From an uncultured Saprospiraceae bacterium (lineage in GTDB: Bacteria; Bacteroidota; Bacteroidia; Chitinophagales; Saprospiraceae): a stretch of DNA of 64,000 bases. The stretch is taken from NCBI GenBank assembly GCA_937959115.1, contig CALGAW010000009.1, forward strand, positions 1 to 64,000. Reading direction: 5' to 3'. The notes beneath the pieces are model-generated. The model saw only the letters and a list, made by a program, of their open reading frames with translations. It did no database searches and was not told the DNA's origin. This document shows, one piece after another, positions 52,993-62,773 of the stretch (positions within the stretch are counted from its first letter, which is position 1; the number at the start of each line of letters is the position of its first letter). Position numbers and translations under genes: made by a program.

Positions 52993-53466
52993 ATGAAAGT
53001 AGAATGTTGGGTGATTGGGAAAACTGCCTTCTCGTATCTCGAGGAAGGAGTCGACACGTACATCAAGAGACTGCACCACTATCTTCCGTTTGAATTCAAA
53101 CAACTACCTGATGTAAAAAATGCGAAGAATCTAAGCAAGCAGCAACTAAAGCAAAAGGAAGGAGACATCATCTTAAACGCCTTGCTACCAACTGATCAGT
53201 TGATACTATTAGATGAAAATGGCAAGCAGTTTAGCTCCGTTGCCTTTTCTAAACTTCTTGAACAATTGCTAATGAGTTCTCAAAAGCGAGCCATCTTTTT
53301 GATTGGAGGTGCTTATGGGTTTTCGAAGGCGGTCTATGAGCGAAGCAATCGCAAAATCTCTCTATCTCAAATGACATTTTCGCATCAGATGGTTCGGCTG
53401 ATTTTCTTAGAACAACTGTATCGAGGTATGACGATCTTGAAGAATGAACCTTATCATCACGAATAA
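52993..53466 (+). CDS. rlmH: 23S rRNA (pseudouridine1915-N3)-methyltransferase RlmH
   Basis: 157 residues, the normal size. SPOUT-fold motifs: LLDENGKQFSS, FLIGGAYGFS (SAM-binding loop), ISLSQMTFSHQMVRLIFLEQ and YRGMTILKNEPYHHE, the C-terminal signature of the family. It methylates pseudouridine 1915 in helix 69 of 23S rRNA in assembled ribosomes. It is 14 bases after the PhoD-like gene and 62 bases before the rhomboid gene, so it may be co-transcribed with both. Confidence 0.96.
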   Translation: MKVECWVIGKTAFSYLEEGVDTYIKRLHHYLPFEFKQLPDVKNAKNLSKQQLKQKEGDIILNALLPTDQLILLDENGKQFSSVAFSKLLEQLLMSSQKRAIFLIGGAYGFSKAVYERSNRKISLSQMTFSHQMVRLIFLEQLYRGMTILKNEPYHHE

Positions 53467-53528
53467 TTATGAAAGGACTAATTATTAATGATGGGAAGAA
53501 TGATTTACTTTTTTTATAAACTATTGAC

Positions 53529-54194
53529 ATGGAATTTTTAACGGTAACGAATTGTATAGTTGCATTGACGTGTTTGATTTCTTATCAGGCATTTAACAAT
53601 CCTGAAATTAAGCGAAAATTGTTGTTTCATCCCTACAAGATCAAGCGGGAGAAGACGTTTCTTGATTTCTTTTTGCCAGGTTTTATTCATGCAGATTTTA
53701 TGCACTTGGCCTTTAACATGTTTACCTTATTTTCTTTTGGTAATGTGATTGAGCAATACTTTGCTATTCTGTTTCCTGGATATGGAGTTTACGTTTATAT
53801 ACTGCTGTATGCATTGGGCTTACTGTTTTCTCATTTGCCGGTTTATGCCAAGGAGCAAGATAATCCAGGATACTTTGCACTAGGAGCATCTGGAGCTGTT
53901 TCGGCGGTGCTGTTTGCTAGTATATTGTTAGACCCATGGTCTAATTTGCTCATCATGGGGATCATTCCTTGCCCGCAGATTGTAGCAGGTATCGCCTTTC
54001 TTTTTTATTCATCACACATGGATAAGCATGGCAACGACAACATTGGTCACAGTGCTCACTTTTTTGGAGCGGTATTCGGGTTTCTCTTTACTGGGCTTAT
54101 GCAGCCTGCTTTGTTTGTCAATTTTGCTGAATGCGCTTTTTCTTACAATACCAATTGTATTATTGACTACATTAGGCAGTTAAGAGGCCTGTAA
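53529..54194 (+). CDS. Rhomboid-family intramembrane serine protease
   Basis: 221 residues with six or seven membrane helices. Family motifs: HADFMHLAFNMFTLFSFG on the first core helix and loop, catalytic serine in FALGASGAVSAV, and histidine in GHSAHFFGAVFGF. It cuts membrane proteins within their helices; substrates unknown. Length is normal. It follows rlmH on the same strand. Confidence 0.93.
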   Translation: MEFLTVTNCIVALTCLISYQAFNNPEIKRKLLFHPYKIKREKTFLDFFLPGFIHADFMHLAFNMFTLFSFGNVIEQYFAILFPGYGVYVYILLYALGLLFSHLPVYAKEQDNPGYFALGASGAVSAVLFASILLDPWSNLLIMGIIPCPQIVAGIAFLFYSSHMDKHGNDNIGHSAHFFGAVFGFLFTGLMQPALFVNFAECAFSYNTNCIIDYIRQLRGL

Positions 54195-54427
54195 AAATGT
54201 ATTTAAATTCTTGTGTTTAGTTTGGCGATCTACTTGCCTGCTTTGATCTGTGAATTAAGAATGACAGATGATTATGCTAAACAACACTCTTATAAAGCCA
54301 TAATTTTTTGTTTTACTGTGTACTTAGCTCCTTTTGCAAGGCAGTATTGATGGAATATTTAGGAGTTTTAAATGTTAAAATTATAGAAATATAGTTATCG
54401 CATACGACATATTATGAATAATAGTTA

Positions 54428-54458
54428 TTTGTATATTATAAAGTATATTGTATATTTG
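54428..54458 (+). promoter_or_regulatory. Full-consensus Bacteroidota promoter for the methyltransferase gene
   Basis: TTTG at 54428-54431, a spacer of exactly 19 bases, then TATATTTG (TAnnTTTG) at 54451-54458, 41 bases before the ATG at 54500. It matches the TTTG-N19-TAnnTTTG consensus known from Bacteroides and Flavobacterium. The rest of the 305-bp gap 54195-54499 is AT-rich, with no other feature seen. Confidence 0.75.
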
Positions 54459-54499
54459 AATACCATCTTAGTGAAACCAGTCTAACTTTAACAACAACT

Positions 54500-55249
54500 A
54501 TGAAAGGTAATTCAACGTTTGATTCCAAAAAAGCAAATGCGTATTATGATTCATTTGGAAGGAAGTATCATGATATTAGAGTAAAAGAAGGAAAGCTATT
54601 TAATGAATACATAGAAATTCCCGCTGTACTTGAGTTAATTACAAGTTTCCCAACAGTTAAATCAATATTGGATGTGGGTTGTGGCTCAGGAATTTATGCA
54701 AAAAAACTCTATGAATTAGGTTATGCCGTTGAAGGCTTAGATACAAATGAAGAAATGATCGCCATTGCCAAGGAATACTGTGAAGGCCTTGATATCAAGT
54801 TTACACATAGTCCGTTTGAGAAGTATGAATCTTCTTCTAAATTTGATCTAGCACTTGGCTCATTTCTATTGGGCTACTTTGAAGATCCATCTGTTCTATT
54901 TTCAAGAATGAAAGACTTTCTAACACCGAATGGCAGAATTATCGTTTCGGGTGTTCATCCGATTAGAACCAGTTCTACAAGTAAGGTGAATGAAGGATAT
55001 TTCGTAAAAGATTATTTCATTAATCCAACCTACGAAACGGTATTGCTCCCTGGAGAAGAGCCAGTTGATATTATTAATCATACCTTTCAAGACATTAGTA
55101 ATGCTGCTTACACAAGTGGTTTATCGATTGAACGAATTTTAGAACCTGTGCCACAAATCAAATCAGAGGAATACAAAGGATACAGAGACTTTACGTTCCA
55201 TATGCGTAATCCTTCAGTTGTTATATTTATGATGAAGATAAACAATTAA
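54500..55249 (+). CDS. Class I SAM-dependent methyltransferase
   Basis: 249 residues. Motif I ILDVGCGSGIYAKKLYELG, the acidic residue binding the ribose (VEGLDTNEEMI), and LALGSFLLGYFEDPSVLFSR (motif II/III region) identify a UbiE/BioC-like Rossmann methyltransferase. Substrate not determinable; a small molecule is most likely. It has its own strong promoter and no operon partner. Confidence 0.88.
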   Translation: MKGNSTFDSKKANAYYDSFGRKYHDIRVKEGKLFNEYIEIPAVLELITSFPTVKSILDVGCGSGIYAKKLYELGYAVEGLDTNEEMIAIAKEYCEGLDIKFTHSPFEKYESSSKFDLALGSFLLGYFEDPSVLFSRMKDFLTPNGRIIVSGVHPIRTSSTSKVNEGYFVKDYFINPTYETVLLPGEEPVDIINHTFQDISNAAYTSGLSIERILEPVPQIKSEEYKGYRDFTFHMRNPSVVIFMMKINN

Positions 55250-55329
55250 ACCTGTTGATCAATGTTGGCATTTTGGCAGAGAGTGGATCAGCTAAGATCA
55301 ATCGTAAATAGAAGATTATTGAATCAGAA

Positions 55330-56397
55330 TTACTGTAAAATATTACCGACGATCTGATCGTAAATGAATTTTGCACTACGAATTGCTCCTTCCATATATC
55401 CAGGAAAAGCGTTTGCGGTTTCTGAACCTGCAATAAACAACTGTCCATCCATAAGTGACTGCTGGTAAACAGCATGTCCATTATTTTGATGAGGGAGAAC
55501 ATGTTGCTCATAGCCAGTGTAGGTGTATTTCTCCTTGATCCATACCGTTTCTTGGTAATCCGAATATTTGTCAATGGCATCTCCATAATATTTTCTTAAT
55601 TGAGTTAGGATCATTGATAACCGTTGCTCCTTACTAAGGGTGTAGTATGAGCCATTTAGAAATCCCTTAAGTGCAAATTGATCATCGGCAACATTGGAGT
55701 GGTCATACAGCTCAGGTATTGGGCCAACATTGCTAAACACAGTTCCACTTGAATTTGTACTGCGCCAGAAAGGATCTGGGAAAACAAGTGCGAACTTAAT
55801 AGATTCTCCCATCCAAGTGTGTGTCTTGCGCATGATTTCGCTGGTAGAAAGTACTAACTCTGGTTGGAAACTGACGGTTTGCTTCAATAAATTAGGTGGA
55901 AGCGTAGAGATCACAACCCTTGACTGAAAAGTATTGTTTTGAGTCGTGATTTCAAGCAGATCTCCTTTTTTATGAATGGATTGAACAGTTTGATTCAGGT
56001 GTAATTGATGTTCAGGCATGTCTTTCGTGAGTGCTTCGATCAGGGTAGAGGAACCATTTTTAATCCGATAACTAGGTTGATCATTTGGAGGAAGGGTAAC
56101 GAATTGCCATGGGCTAGTAGAAATTGGCTCATAGATGGCTTTTTTGCCAAGTTGTTGATAGAATGTTTCCAAGCCTAGTTCCTCCAGTAATGCCAGAAGA
56201 CTGGTATGTTGGTTTCCTAGCCAGGTGGCACCCATTTCAATTGATGGACCTGCTGGCTTTCTTGTGGTGTGAATTCTTCCACCGATTCGATTTCTAGCTT
56301 CGATGATTGCGATAGTGATCGTGTGATCGCGGAGTAAATATTGAAGGGTAAGTCCTGTGAGTCCCGCGCCTATGATCGTAACATCGGTTTGTTTCAT
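55330..56397 (-). CDS. FAD-dependent amine oxidase-like protein
   Basis: 355 residues. The N-terminus has the dinucleotide-binding motif VTIIGAGLTGLTLQYLL and EARNRIGGRIHT, the GG doublet of flavin monoamine oxidases. The C-terminus has GQLFIAGSETANAFPGYMEG, which closes the FAD site. It oxidises an amine or a related substrate; identity unknown. Slightly short for the family but complete. Convergent with the methyltransferase gene, monocistronic. Confidence 0.88.
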   Translation of the reverse strand: MKQTDVTIIGAGLTGLTLQYLLRDHTITIAIIEARNRIGGRIHTTRKPAGPSIEMGATWLGNQHTSLLALLEELGLETFYQQLGKKAIYEPISTSPWQFVTLPPNDQPSYRIKNGSSTLIEALTKDMPEHQLHLNQTVQSIHKKGDLLEITTQNNTFQSRVVISTLPPNLLKQTVSFQPELVLSTSEIMRKTHTWMGESIKFALVFPDPFWRSTNSSGTVFSNVGPIPELYDHSNVADDQFALKGFLNGSYYTLSKEQRLSMILTQLRKYYGDAIDKYSDYQETVWIKEKYTYTGYEQHVLPHQNNGHAVYQQSLMDGQLFIAGSETANAFPGYMEGAIRSAKFIYDQIVGNILQ

Positions 56398-56647
56398 TTT
56401 AAATGCGTTTATTAAAGCGGTAGAAAAGACGGAAGATAGGAGACCGAAGACGGAAGAAACGTTGGTCTTTGATTTCCTGTCTTATTGCGCTAATTTAAGC
56501 AATTAAAAGAGATGTGGAAAGAAGTCTCTAACCTATTGGTCTAGAATAGCCCATATTCCTCCGTATCCTGCAACCTCCTTGCAAAGTTGGGGTGAAATTT
56601 GCATTACTGATTTTAAATTTCTAATATTGAACGGAACAACGTTGAAC

Positions 56648-57070
56648 ATGAAAGACAATTACGAAAGAGCGAAAGAAAAAGTAAAAAAGAAAAAGGAGTT
56701 TTTGGAACATCTCAACTCTTATATTGGTGTGATGGTGTTATTGTTTGTGATCAACGTGTTTGTTGCGCGCGGCGCAGGGTTTTGGATGATATACCCGATG
56801 ATGGGGTGGGGTGTTGGTCTCTTTATCCATTATTTTAGTGTATTTGGCTTGCCAGGAATGACTCCGATAGATGATGATTGGGAAGAAGAAGAAATCCGCA
56901 GAGAGATGGAACGTCAAAATAGAAATGGAAAGTATGATGATTATGAGGAGAAGGATCTAGAGCAACGTCGGCTGCCTGACTTAGATGATAGACCGAAAAA
57001 CGAGCGTGAAATGCCAAAACAAAAGGATAAACTAGAAGATTTAATTGATCGTGATACGTTTGATGATTAA
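56648..57070 (+). CDS. 2TM-domain protein
   Basis: 140 residues from ATG 56648; the frame extends 23 codons further upstream, without conserved character. The 2TM domain (PF13239 type) is clear: YERAKEKVKKKKEFLEHLNS, then two helices (YIGVMVLLFVINVFV and GFWMIYPMMGWGVGLFIHY). A long charged, probably disordered tail (DDDWEEEEIRREMERQNRNG onward) is an unusual extension. Related domains occur alone or at the N-terminus of histidine kinases. Function unknown. Confidence 0.8.
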   Translation: MKDNYERAKEKVKKKKEFLEHLNSYIGVMVLLFVINVFVARGAGFWMIYPMMGWGVGLFIHYFSVFGLPGMTPIDDDWEEEEIRREMERQNRNGKYDDYEEKDLEQRRLPDLDDRPKNEREMPKQKDKLEDLIDRDTFDD

Positions 57071-57080
57071 TGTTGGGCCT

Positions 57081-57209
57081 ACTCCGAAAAGTTTGATTGA
57101 GAATACAATTTAATAAGCTACATTGGCGGACGGATGGAGCATATTCGGTAGAGAAATCCCTCTTAAGCATCAAATCCGAGGGGTTGGCAAGCCTATGATC
57201 CTTCGGAGT
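57081..57209. repeat. Intergenic element with nested inverted repeats
   Basis: Outer arms ACTCCGAA (57081-57088) and TTCGGAGT (57202-57209) are perfect inverted copies; inner arms CCCTC (57158-57162) and GAGGGG (57178-57183) pair within them. GC-rich compared with its flanks. It lies between two genes that converge here, so it may act as a terminator structure or be a small relic element. Confidence 0.4.
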
Positions 57210-57302
57210 TGCCTAATTGAAACAAACCTTTTCTAACAATAATAAATTAAGCTCCTTTTTATACCTTTTGTCAGATCAAGTCTTGACTATTACAATTTAT
57301 GC

Positions 57303-59372
57303 CTAATTGATTTTTTCCAACGTGACTTCCACTCTTCTGCTTTGTCTTCGCATTTCTTCGGTAAGATTTTGACCGCTGGTATTGACTTCTCCAATCGCTT
57401 CAATGTTGATTTCTGATGCTTTGACTCCGATAAATGTGAGATAATCTGCTACATTATTTGCTCGCTTTTGAGAAAGCAGTTTGTTTGAAGCACTGCTACC
57501 AATATCATCTGCATATCCGATAATGGTAACGGTGTATCCATCGTTTCGTTTGTAAGCACTTACGAGGTCGTTTAAAGCGACTTTTCCACGTGTGGTTATA
57601 CTAGATTCTCCAGATTTGAAGAAGAGCTGAGATTGACCGAAAATCTTTCGTTGTTGGCTAACAACCCCTTGATCTATTTTTTCTATTTCTAGTGAAGGTG
57701 CATTCTTAGGGAGGTCTAGTGCATAACCATCTGGTTGTAATTTGATTTCTACCTCTACGATTGGTTTTGCATTATTGTCTCCGACAAACACCGCTTCAAC
57801 GTATTGTTCATAACCGGGTTCATCTACGATGAATGCGTAGGTAGGTGCTTTTGGCAAGCACATGAAAAAAGTGCCATCTGGACGTGTATACATCTTGTAA
57901 CGCATTTCATCATGAACAGCTAAAACTTGAGCGGGAACTGGCTTCGTCGTATTGTAGTTGGTTATTTTTCCATAGACGAGCGCCGTTGCGTCTGGCCTTA
58001 GATTTTCAGGCATATCGATCTGATAGATATCAAGCCCACCGTTTCCACCAAACCGATTAGAAGAAACGTAGGCTGTTTTGCCATCAGGGGTGATAGAAAA
58101 TCCAATTTCTTTAAACTGAGTGTTGATTGGGTATCCAAGATTGACGGGCTCTGACCAACCGTTTGGACCAATTTTGCTCATATAGATATCTCCTTCACCG
58201 AGTCCGTTTTTACCATTGGACGTAAAGTAAAGTGTTGTCCCATCTGCGGAGATAAATGGGGCTTCCTCATCGTATTTAGTGTTGACGGTACTTCCTAGGT
58301 TTTCGGGAGGTGTCCAAGAATCATTTTTCCGGTAGCTGACCCAAATATCTGCACCACCTAGCGAACCTTCCCGTGTACTACTAAAGAAGATGGATTGCTG
58401 ATCACAGGTAATGCTTGGCTGTGAGTCCCAGCTTTGATTTAAGTTGACGTATCCTCTTATTTTTACTGAATCGAGTGCTCTAAATTCGTCAATGCTCGCT
58501 GTAAACAGATCACAGCCACCATTGTATCCTCTACCACATCCAGCGTAATAGATCTGTTGACCATCGTAGGTGAATTTAGCCATTCCTTCATTAAGCGTGG
58601 TGTTTAGATTCCCTTTTATTTTCTTAGGCTCAGTCCACTTATTTTCTTCTAGATTTGTAATAAAGATGTTTTCGTCAGCGCTTTTTTTGTCCTCCCTTGT
58701 TTCTCGGGTAAAGATCATCACATCTCCATAGCTGTGTAGGCTGGGCATGTACTCGTCTGCTGCGGTGTTGATCAGTTTACTTAGGAGAATTGGGTCTGAT
58801 CCCGTTGGGTTTTTAATGGCTTCTTGGGCTTTATCGCAGCTTAGCAGTCTTCTGTATAGGAGGTCGTTGTAATAGGTTTCGATACCGTCTTCATTTCCTG
58901 AGTTGACATAGGAGGTCCCAAACATACCGTCATAGAGGTTAAAGTATCCGTATGCTTCTTCAAATCTACCGAGTTTAAAGTAAATTTCTGCACATTCGAA
59001 GTAGGCGGCTCTGGAGAGTTTAGAGTTTAGTTCGAAGGATTTTTCGTAGTGTTTGATGGCGTCTTCCCAGTTCTGCAGTTCGGTTTCCACCATACCGAGG
59101 AGTCTGTAAACAACTGACTTTTTTTTCTGTTTTCTGAGCGCAGCGTTTAGTTCAGCTTTTGCGAGTAGATATCTACCATTGCCGATGTACTCCTGTGCGA
59201 GTTTTATGTCACCGATGGCATTTTGAGTTTTAGAATAATTAAATTCCTTTTTAATTTTTTTCTGTTCTTTTTCTTCTAATTTCTTTTCTTCTTTTTGGCT
59301 TAATGGTTGAGCATTAGCGCATAAAACGAAAAGTAATAGGAAGAAAAAACAGAGTAACGATGTTTTCTTCAC
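57303..59372 (-). CDS. OmpA-family protein with TPR and PD40 repeats (PorE-like)
   Basis: 689 residues, GTG start. Signal peptide about 1-21. A basic helix (KEEKKLEEKEQKKIKKE), TPR repeats (about 50-150), PD40 propeller (about 195-455: NLGSTVNTKYDEEAPFISAD, SSNRFGGNGGLDIYQIDMPE), a carboxypeptidase-regulatory-like domain (about 460-545), then OmpA (about 585-687: TIIGYADDIGSSASNKLLSQ, RRQSRRVEVTLEKIN). This is the PorE order (TPR, propeller, CRD, OmpA), and its length is close to PorE. In T9SS, PorE links the secretion machinery to peptidoglycan. Monocistronic here; two longer paralogues occur in the window. Confidence 0.88.
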   Translation of the reverse strand: MKKTSLLCFFFLLLFVLCANAQPLSQKEEKKLEEKEQKKIKKEFNYSKTQNAIGDIKLAQEYIGNGRYLLAKAELNAALRKQKKKSVVYRLLGMVETELQNWEDAIKHYEKSFELNSKLSRAAYFECAEIYFKLGRFEEAYGYFNLYDGMFGTSYVNSGNEDGIETYYNDLLYRRLLSCDKAQEAIKNPTGSDPILLSKLINTAADEYMPSLHSYGDVMIFTRETREDKKSADENIFITNLEENKWTEPKKIKGNLNTTLNEGMAKFTYDGQQIYYAGCGRGYNGGCDLFTASIDEFRALDSVKIRGYVNLNQSWDSQPSITCDQQSIFFSSTREGSLGGADIWVSYRKNDSWTPPENLGSTVNTKYDEEAPFISADGTTLYFTSNGKNGLGEGDIYMSKIGPNGWSEPVNLGYPINTQFKEIGFSITPDGKTAYVSSNRFGGNGGLDIYQIDMPENLRPDATALVYGKITNYNTTKPVPAQVLAVHDEMRYKMYTRPDGTFFMCLPKAPTYAFIVDEPGYEQYVEAVFVGDNNAKPIVEVEIKLQPDGYALDLPKNAPSLEIEKIDQGVVSQQRKIFGQSQLFFKSGESSITTRGKVALNDLVSAYKRNDGYTVTIIGYADDIGSSASNKLLSQKRANNVADYLTFIGVKASEINIEAIGEVNTSGQNLTEEMRRQSRRVEVTLEKIN

Positions 59373-59463
59373 AACTATACTATTTGTTTCTCCACTTGGA
59401 TCTATTTTCCATTTGGGATTGCATGATTACAATTTGATCTATGCAATTTTAGATCCAAAGTTT

Positions 59464-59471
59464 CAAAAATA
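59464..59471 (-). promoter_or_regulatory. -7 promoter element for the PorE-like gene
   Basis: The minus strand reads TATTTTTG (TAnnTTTG), about 92 bases before the GTG start at 59372. Weak support without a -33 match. Confidence 0.35.
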
Positions 59472-59579
59472 ATAAATTCGAATATACTTTTTGTAAAAAT
59501 CGAGGTAAAATGCTCTTTTTCTGAGAAATAGGATGAGTTGTTGGTAAGTATTTATGCGAATATAATATGAGATAATCAC

Positions 59580-60068
59580 TTAACTAAATCCAGTTGCACT
59601 TAAGGCGTAATAGATAGCCATCAGTCCCGAGAAAATGGAGCTTGCTACAAACCGCCAATTGATTTTTATTAAGTTCTGAATAATGTAGTTCGCAGGTATT
59701 CCTATGGCAATTGCTCCTAGAAAAGAAACCCATGCAATGTTTAATAATCCTAAATTGATTTGATCAAATTGAAGTGAGAATAACTTAATAAACAAGAGAT
59801 GACGTGCGATCCAAATTGGATTAAAGAATAATACGGCTAGTACTGTTTTTTGTATTTTAGGTAAAAGACCTCCTTTTGCAGTTACCGTTTTATCTATCCA
59901 CCGAAAGTAGGTTGGAATTTCGATGGCGTATAGGGTGGACCCAATTAGTGTCATTCCTATAAGTCTTGTCCAAGCAAACTCTCCAAGTAAAATTGCAGCG
60001 ATTGTATCACCTAAGAAATAAATTAATCCGCCATACATTGCATCTCTGCGTTGGAGTGAAATCTTCAA
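59580..60068 (-). CDS. Small multi-helix membrane protein of unknown family
   Basis: 162 residues from TTG 60068, or 152 from ATG 60038; the longer form keeps a basic N-terminus KISLQRRD. Four hydrophobic segments (about 10-30, 33-50, 70-90, 105-160). Landmarks: YGGLIYFLGDTIAAILLGEF, EIPTYFRWID and GIPANYIIQNLIKINWRF. Similar hypothetical proteins seem familiar from Bacteroidota, but no function is known. A TTG start is unusual and unverified. Confidence 0.55.
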   Translation of the reverse strand: MKISLQRRDAMYGGLIYFLGDTIAAILLGEFAWTRLIGMTLIGSTLYAIEIPTYFRWIDKTVTAKGGLLPKIQKTVLAVLFFNPIWIARHLLFIKLFSLQFDQINLGLLNIAWVSFLGAIAIGIPANYIIQNLIKINWRFVASSIFSGLMAIYYALSATGFS

Positions 60069-60312
60069 TTAATGCTAGTTTTTGTATTAAAGTACATGTT
60101 TCAAATTCAAATTATTCCTCCAAATCGTGTTCTAATTGTCGTTTTCGAGGATATTCTGAATGGGTCAAAATAAACCAATTTTTGATCATTCCAAAATATT
60201 TCATGATTACGCTTTCTTAGTCAATTGGTTTGGAATATTAAGATAGTTCAATGTTTAAATAAATTTAGTGTTTGATTACATTCTTGGTAGTGAATTCTTC
60301 CTAAAAACATTG

Positions 60313-60320
60313 TACCTTTG
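60313..60320 (+). promoter_or_regulatory. -7 promoter element for corA
   Basis: TACCTTTG, an exact TAnnTTTG, 27 bases before the ATG at 60348. A TTG at 60284-60286 is too far for the standard spacing. Confidence 0.55.
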
Positions 60321-60347
60321 CATCTTTAATGAGCAAATCGATTCGAG

Positions 60348-61295
60348 ATGATTCAGTTTTACAAAAAGGAGGGGAAAAAGCTCAGGCAATTAGATGAAAT
60401 TGAAACTGATTGCTGGATTAATATTGCTGCACCGTTCACCCAAGAAGAGCTCGAGAAGTTATCCGTTAAATTGGACATCCCGCTTGACTTCCTTATTGAT
60501 TCTTTAGATATAGACGAACGTTCTCGCTACGAAACAGAGGACGGGGTGCGCCTTATCGTTGTAAATACGCCAATTCTCAATACTTTTGGAGGGGTCAATG
60601 AAAGTGTATACATAACGGTACCGATTGGTATTATTTTAACCGTCGATCATATCATCACAATTACTTCTTACGAGAATTATGTACTTCAGAAATTTCTTAA
60701 TAATAAAATAAGGAACTTCAATCCTGCTGACAAGGAACAATTTACCCTACAAATTTTCGAGCAAAATGTGTATTATTTTTTGAATTGCTTAAAAGATGTA
60801 AACGGTAAGCGTAATGTCATTGAAAAGGAACTTTACAATTCTAGTAAAAATAAGGAATTACGACAGCTATTAAGCCTTGAAAAGAGTTTGGTTTATTTTG
60901 TAACATCTCTTAGCTCGAATGAATTGTTGATGATGAAGATGAAGCGAACGGATTATCTTAAAATTAGAGGAAACGAGGAATTGCTTGATCTGCTTGATGA
61001 CATCGTTATTGATAATAGTCAGGCGCAAGAAATGGCCAATGTTTACTCCTCCATTCTAAGCGGTACAATGAATGCTTTTGCTTCTATTATTTCCAATAAT
61101 CTTAGCATGGTAATTCAACGATTGACTTTGATTACAATTATTTTAATGGTGCCAACACTTGTTGCAAGTTTTTTCGGAATGAATGTTAAACACCATATGG
61201 AAGATTCGAATACTGCCTTTTATTTTATTGTTGTGGCATCGCTTGTTCTGTCCCTTGTGGTCGCGTGGGTATTCAGACGTCAGAAATTGCTGTAA
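60348..61295 (+). CDS. corA: CorA-family magnesium/divalent cation transporter
   Basis: 315 residues, the usual length. A cytoplasmic alpha/beta domain (LDIPLDFLIDSLDIDERSRY) and long stalk helix are followed by two C-terminal membrane helices, between which stands the family signature GMN (SFFGMNVKHHMED). It forms a pentameric channel for Mg2+ or related ions. The loop after GMN is histidine-containing, which is unusual but not diagnostic. Single gene with a good -7 element. Confidence 0.92.
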   Translation: MIQFYKKEGKKLRQLDEIETDCWINIAAPFTQEELEKLSVKLDIPLDFLIDSLDIDERSRYETEDGVRLIVVNTPILNTFGGVNESVYITVPIGIILTVDHIITITSYENYVLQKFLNNKIRNFNPADKEQFTLQIFEQNVYYFLNCLKDVNGKRNVIEKELYNSSKNKELRQLLSLEKSLVYFVTSLSSNELLMMKMKRTDYLKIRGNEELLDLLDDIVIDNSQAQEMANVYSSILSGTMNAFASIISNNLSMVIQRLTLITIILMVPTLVASFFGMNVKHHMEDSNTAFYFIVVASLVLSLVVAWVFRRQKLL

Positions 61296-61719
61296 GATCT
61301 CCTAAAATTAGCTGCAAGCGATAATGAAAACCAATTGTGTTCATAATTTGATGATAAATCGTAGTGAAAACCCAAACAAAACTTCCAACATTATGGAAAT
61401 TAAAATTTTGAATTCAATTCAAAGGTTATCAGGAAGTTACATATTTTACTAACAGGTTGTTGGTAAATTTCAAATGTCAAAATACACTTTTTAAGGCCCA
61501 CGTATTACCTTTACAGTTACAAATTTGAATAGAAGAGAACGAATAATAATCTATCAAGTTTACAGCCAAAACAAACAGCATAAATTTTCAAGAAATTGCA
61601 ATTTAAATTCTGATTTTTTGAAAAATAAAGAACCAACTCATTAAACCTCTTCCTTAAAGAAGGATCAGGGATAATGGATATTTGAAATTATATTGTTAAC
61701 GGTAAATAAGAGTTTAAGA
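61296..61719. other. 424-bp region upstream of nrdB
   Basis: No gene was seen. TACCTTTA at 61506-61513 could be the nrdB -7 element, giving a leader of about 200 bases. The leader contains a 12-base palindrome AAATTGCAATTT. No NrdR box was found by eye, nor a recognised riboswitch. Confidence 0.4.
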
Positions 61720-62691
61720 ATGCAAATGGTGGAACCAATCCTTAAAGAGAATACTAAACGATTTGTACTATTCCCGATTGAACATGATGAGATCTGGAAA
61801 ATGTATAAACAAGCAGAGGCATCCTTCTGGACAACAGAGGAGATTGACCTTGCACAAGACATGACCGACTGGGAAGGCATGAATGAAAATGAGCAGCACT
61901 TTATAAAACATGTGCTTGCGTTTTTTGCGGCCAGCGATGGAATTGTCAATGAAAACTTAGTATTGCATTTCATGAAGGATGTACAATTACCTGAAGCCCG
62001 TTGCTTTTATGGATTTCAGATTGCTGTAGAAAACATTCACGCAGAAACTTACAGTTTACTTATTGATACCTATATAAAAGATGCAAAAGAGAAGACATTT
62101 CTTTTCAATGCATTAGACAATCTTGAATGTGTAAAGAAAAAAGCAAATTGGGCTTTGAAATGGATCGAAGAATCTCCAAGCTTTGCACATCGACTAATTG
62201 CCTTTGCAGCAGTTGAAGGGATTTTCTTCTCAGGAAGCTTCTGCTCTATCTTTTGGTTAAAGAAAAGAGGCCTCATGCCAGGACTTACGTTCTCTAATGA
62301 GTTAATTAGCCGAGACGAAGGATTGCATTGTGACTTCGCTTGTTTGTTGTATTCTATGTTGAATAATAAGTTAGACAAGAAAGAAGTTCAGGATATCATA
62401 ACTGAAGCTGTAACGTTTGAAAAAGAATTTGTAACAGATGCATTACCTGTTTCATTGATTGGAATGAATTCTGATCTAATGAATGAGTACATTGAATTTG
62501 TTGCAGACCGTTTACTTGTTTCGCTGGGTAATGATAAATTTTATGGAACAGCGAACCCTTTTCCATGGATGGATCTAATCTCTTTACAAGGGAAAACCAA
62601 CTTTTTTGAAAAACGAGTTGGGGATTACCAAAAGTCTGGCGTAATGGCAGATAAAGATAAGCAGATCTTCTCTTTGGATGAAGACTTCTAG
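61720..62691 (+). CDS. nrdB: Ribonucleoside-diphosphate reductase small subunit (class Ia)
   Basis: 323 residues from ATG 61720; ATG 61726 is also possible and an upstream TTG is unlikely. Diiron ligands are visible in [48 protein letters not shown] and [11 protein letters not shown]; the radical tyrosine is that of [22 protein letters not shown] is the eukaryote-like form of R2. The C-terminal tail FSLDEDF is the peptide that docks on the large subunit. It generates the tyrosyl radical for deoxynucleotide synthesis. nrdA follows after 231 bases. Confidence 0.96.
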   Translation: MQMVEPILKENTKRFVLFPIEHDEIWKMYKQAEASFWTTEEIDLAQDMTDWEGMNENEQHFIKHVLAFFAASDGIVNENLVLHFMKDVQLPEARCFYGFQIAVENIHAETYSLLIDTYIKDAKEKTFLFNALDNLECVKKKANWALKWIEESPSFAHRLIAFAAVEGIFFSGSFCSIFWLKKRGLMPGLTFSNELISRDEGLHCDFACLLYSMLNNKLDKKEVQDIITEAVTFEKEFVTDALPVSLIGMNSDLMNEYIEFVADRLLVSLGNDKFYGTANPFPWMDLISLQGKTNFFEKRVGDYQKSGVMADKDKQIFSLDEDF

Positions 62692-62730
62692 TGTCTCTTC
62701 TTTTTTTACTCTTCTATATAACTGGCTCTG

Positions 62731-62773
62731 ATTAAGTTGCGGCGTACCGTCCTTTGGTACGCCAATGCTTAAT
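62731..62773. promoter_or_regulatory. Stem-loop between nrdB and nrdA
   Basis: GGCGTACC (62741-62748) and GGTACGCC (62756-62763) form a perfect 8-bp stem with a seven-base loop; outer ATTAAG (62731-62736) pairs with CTTAAT (62768-62773). No long T-run follows. It may tune the ratio of the two subunits by partial termination or RNA processing. Confidence 0.6.

Noticed and set aside
61296-61719. NrdR binding boxes or a riboswitch upstream of nrdB
   Set aside because: No ACACTATAT-type box pairs or recognisable aptamer were found by eye.
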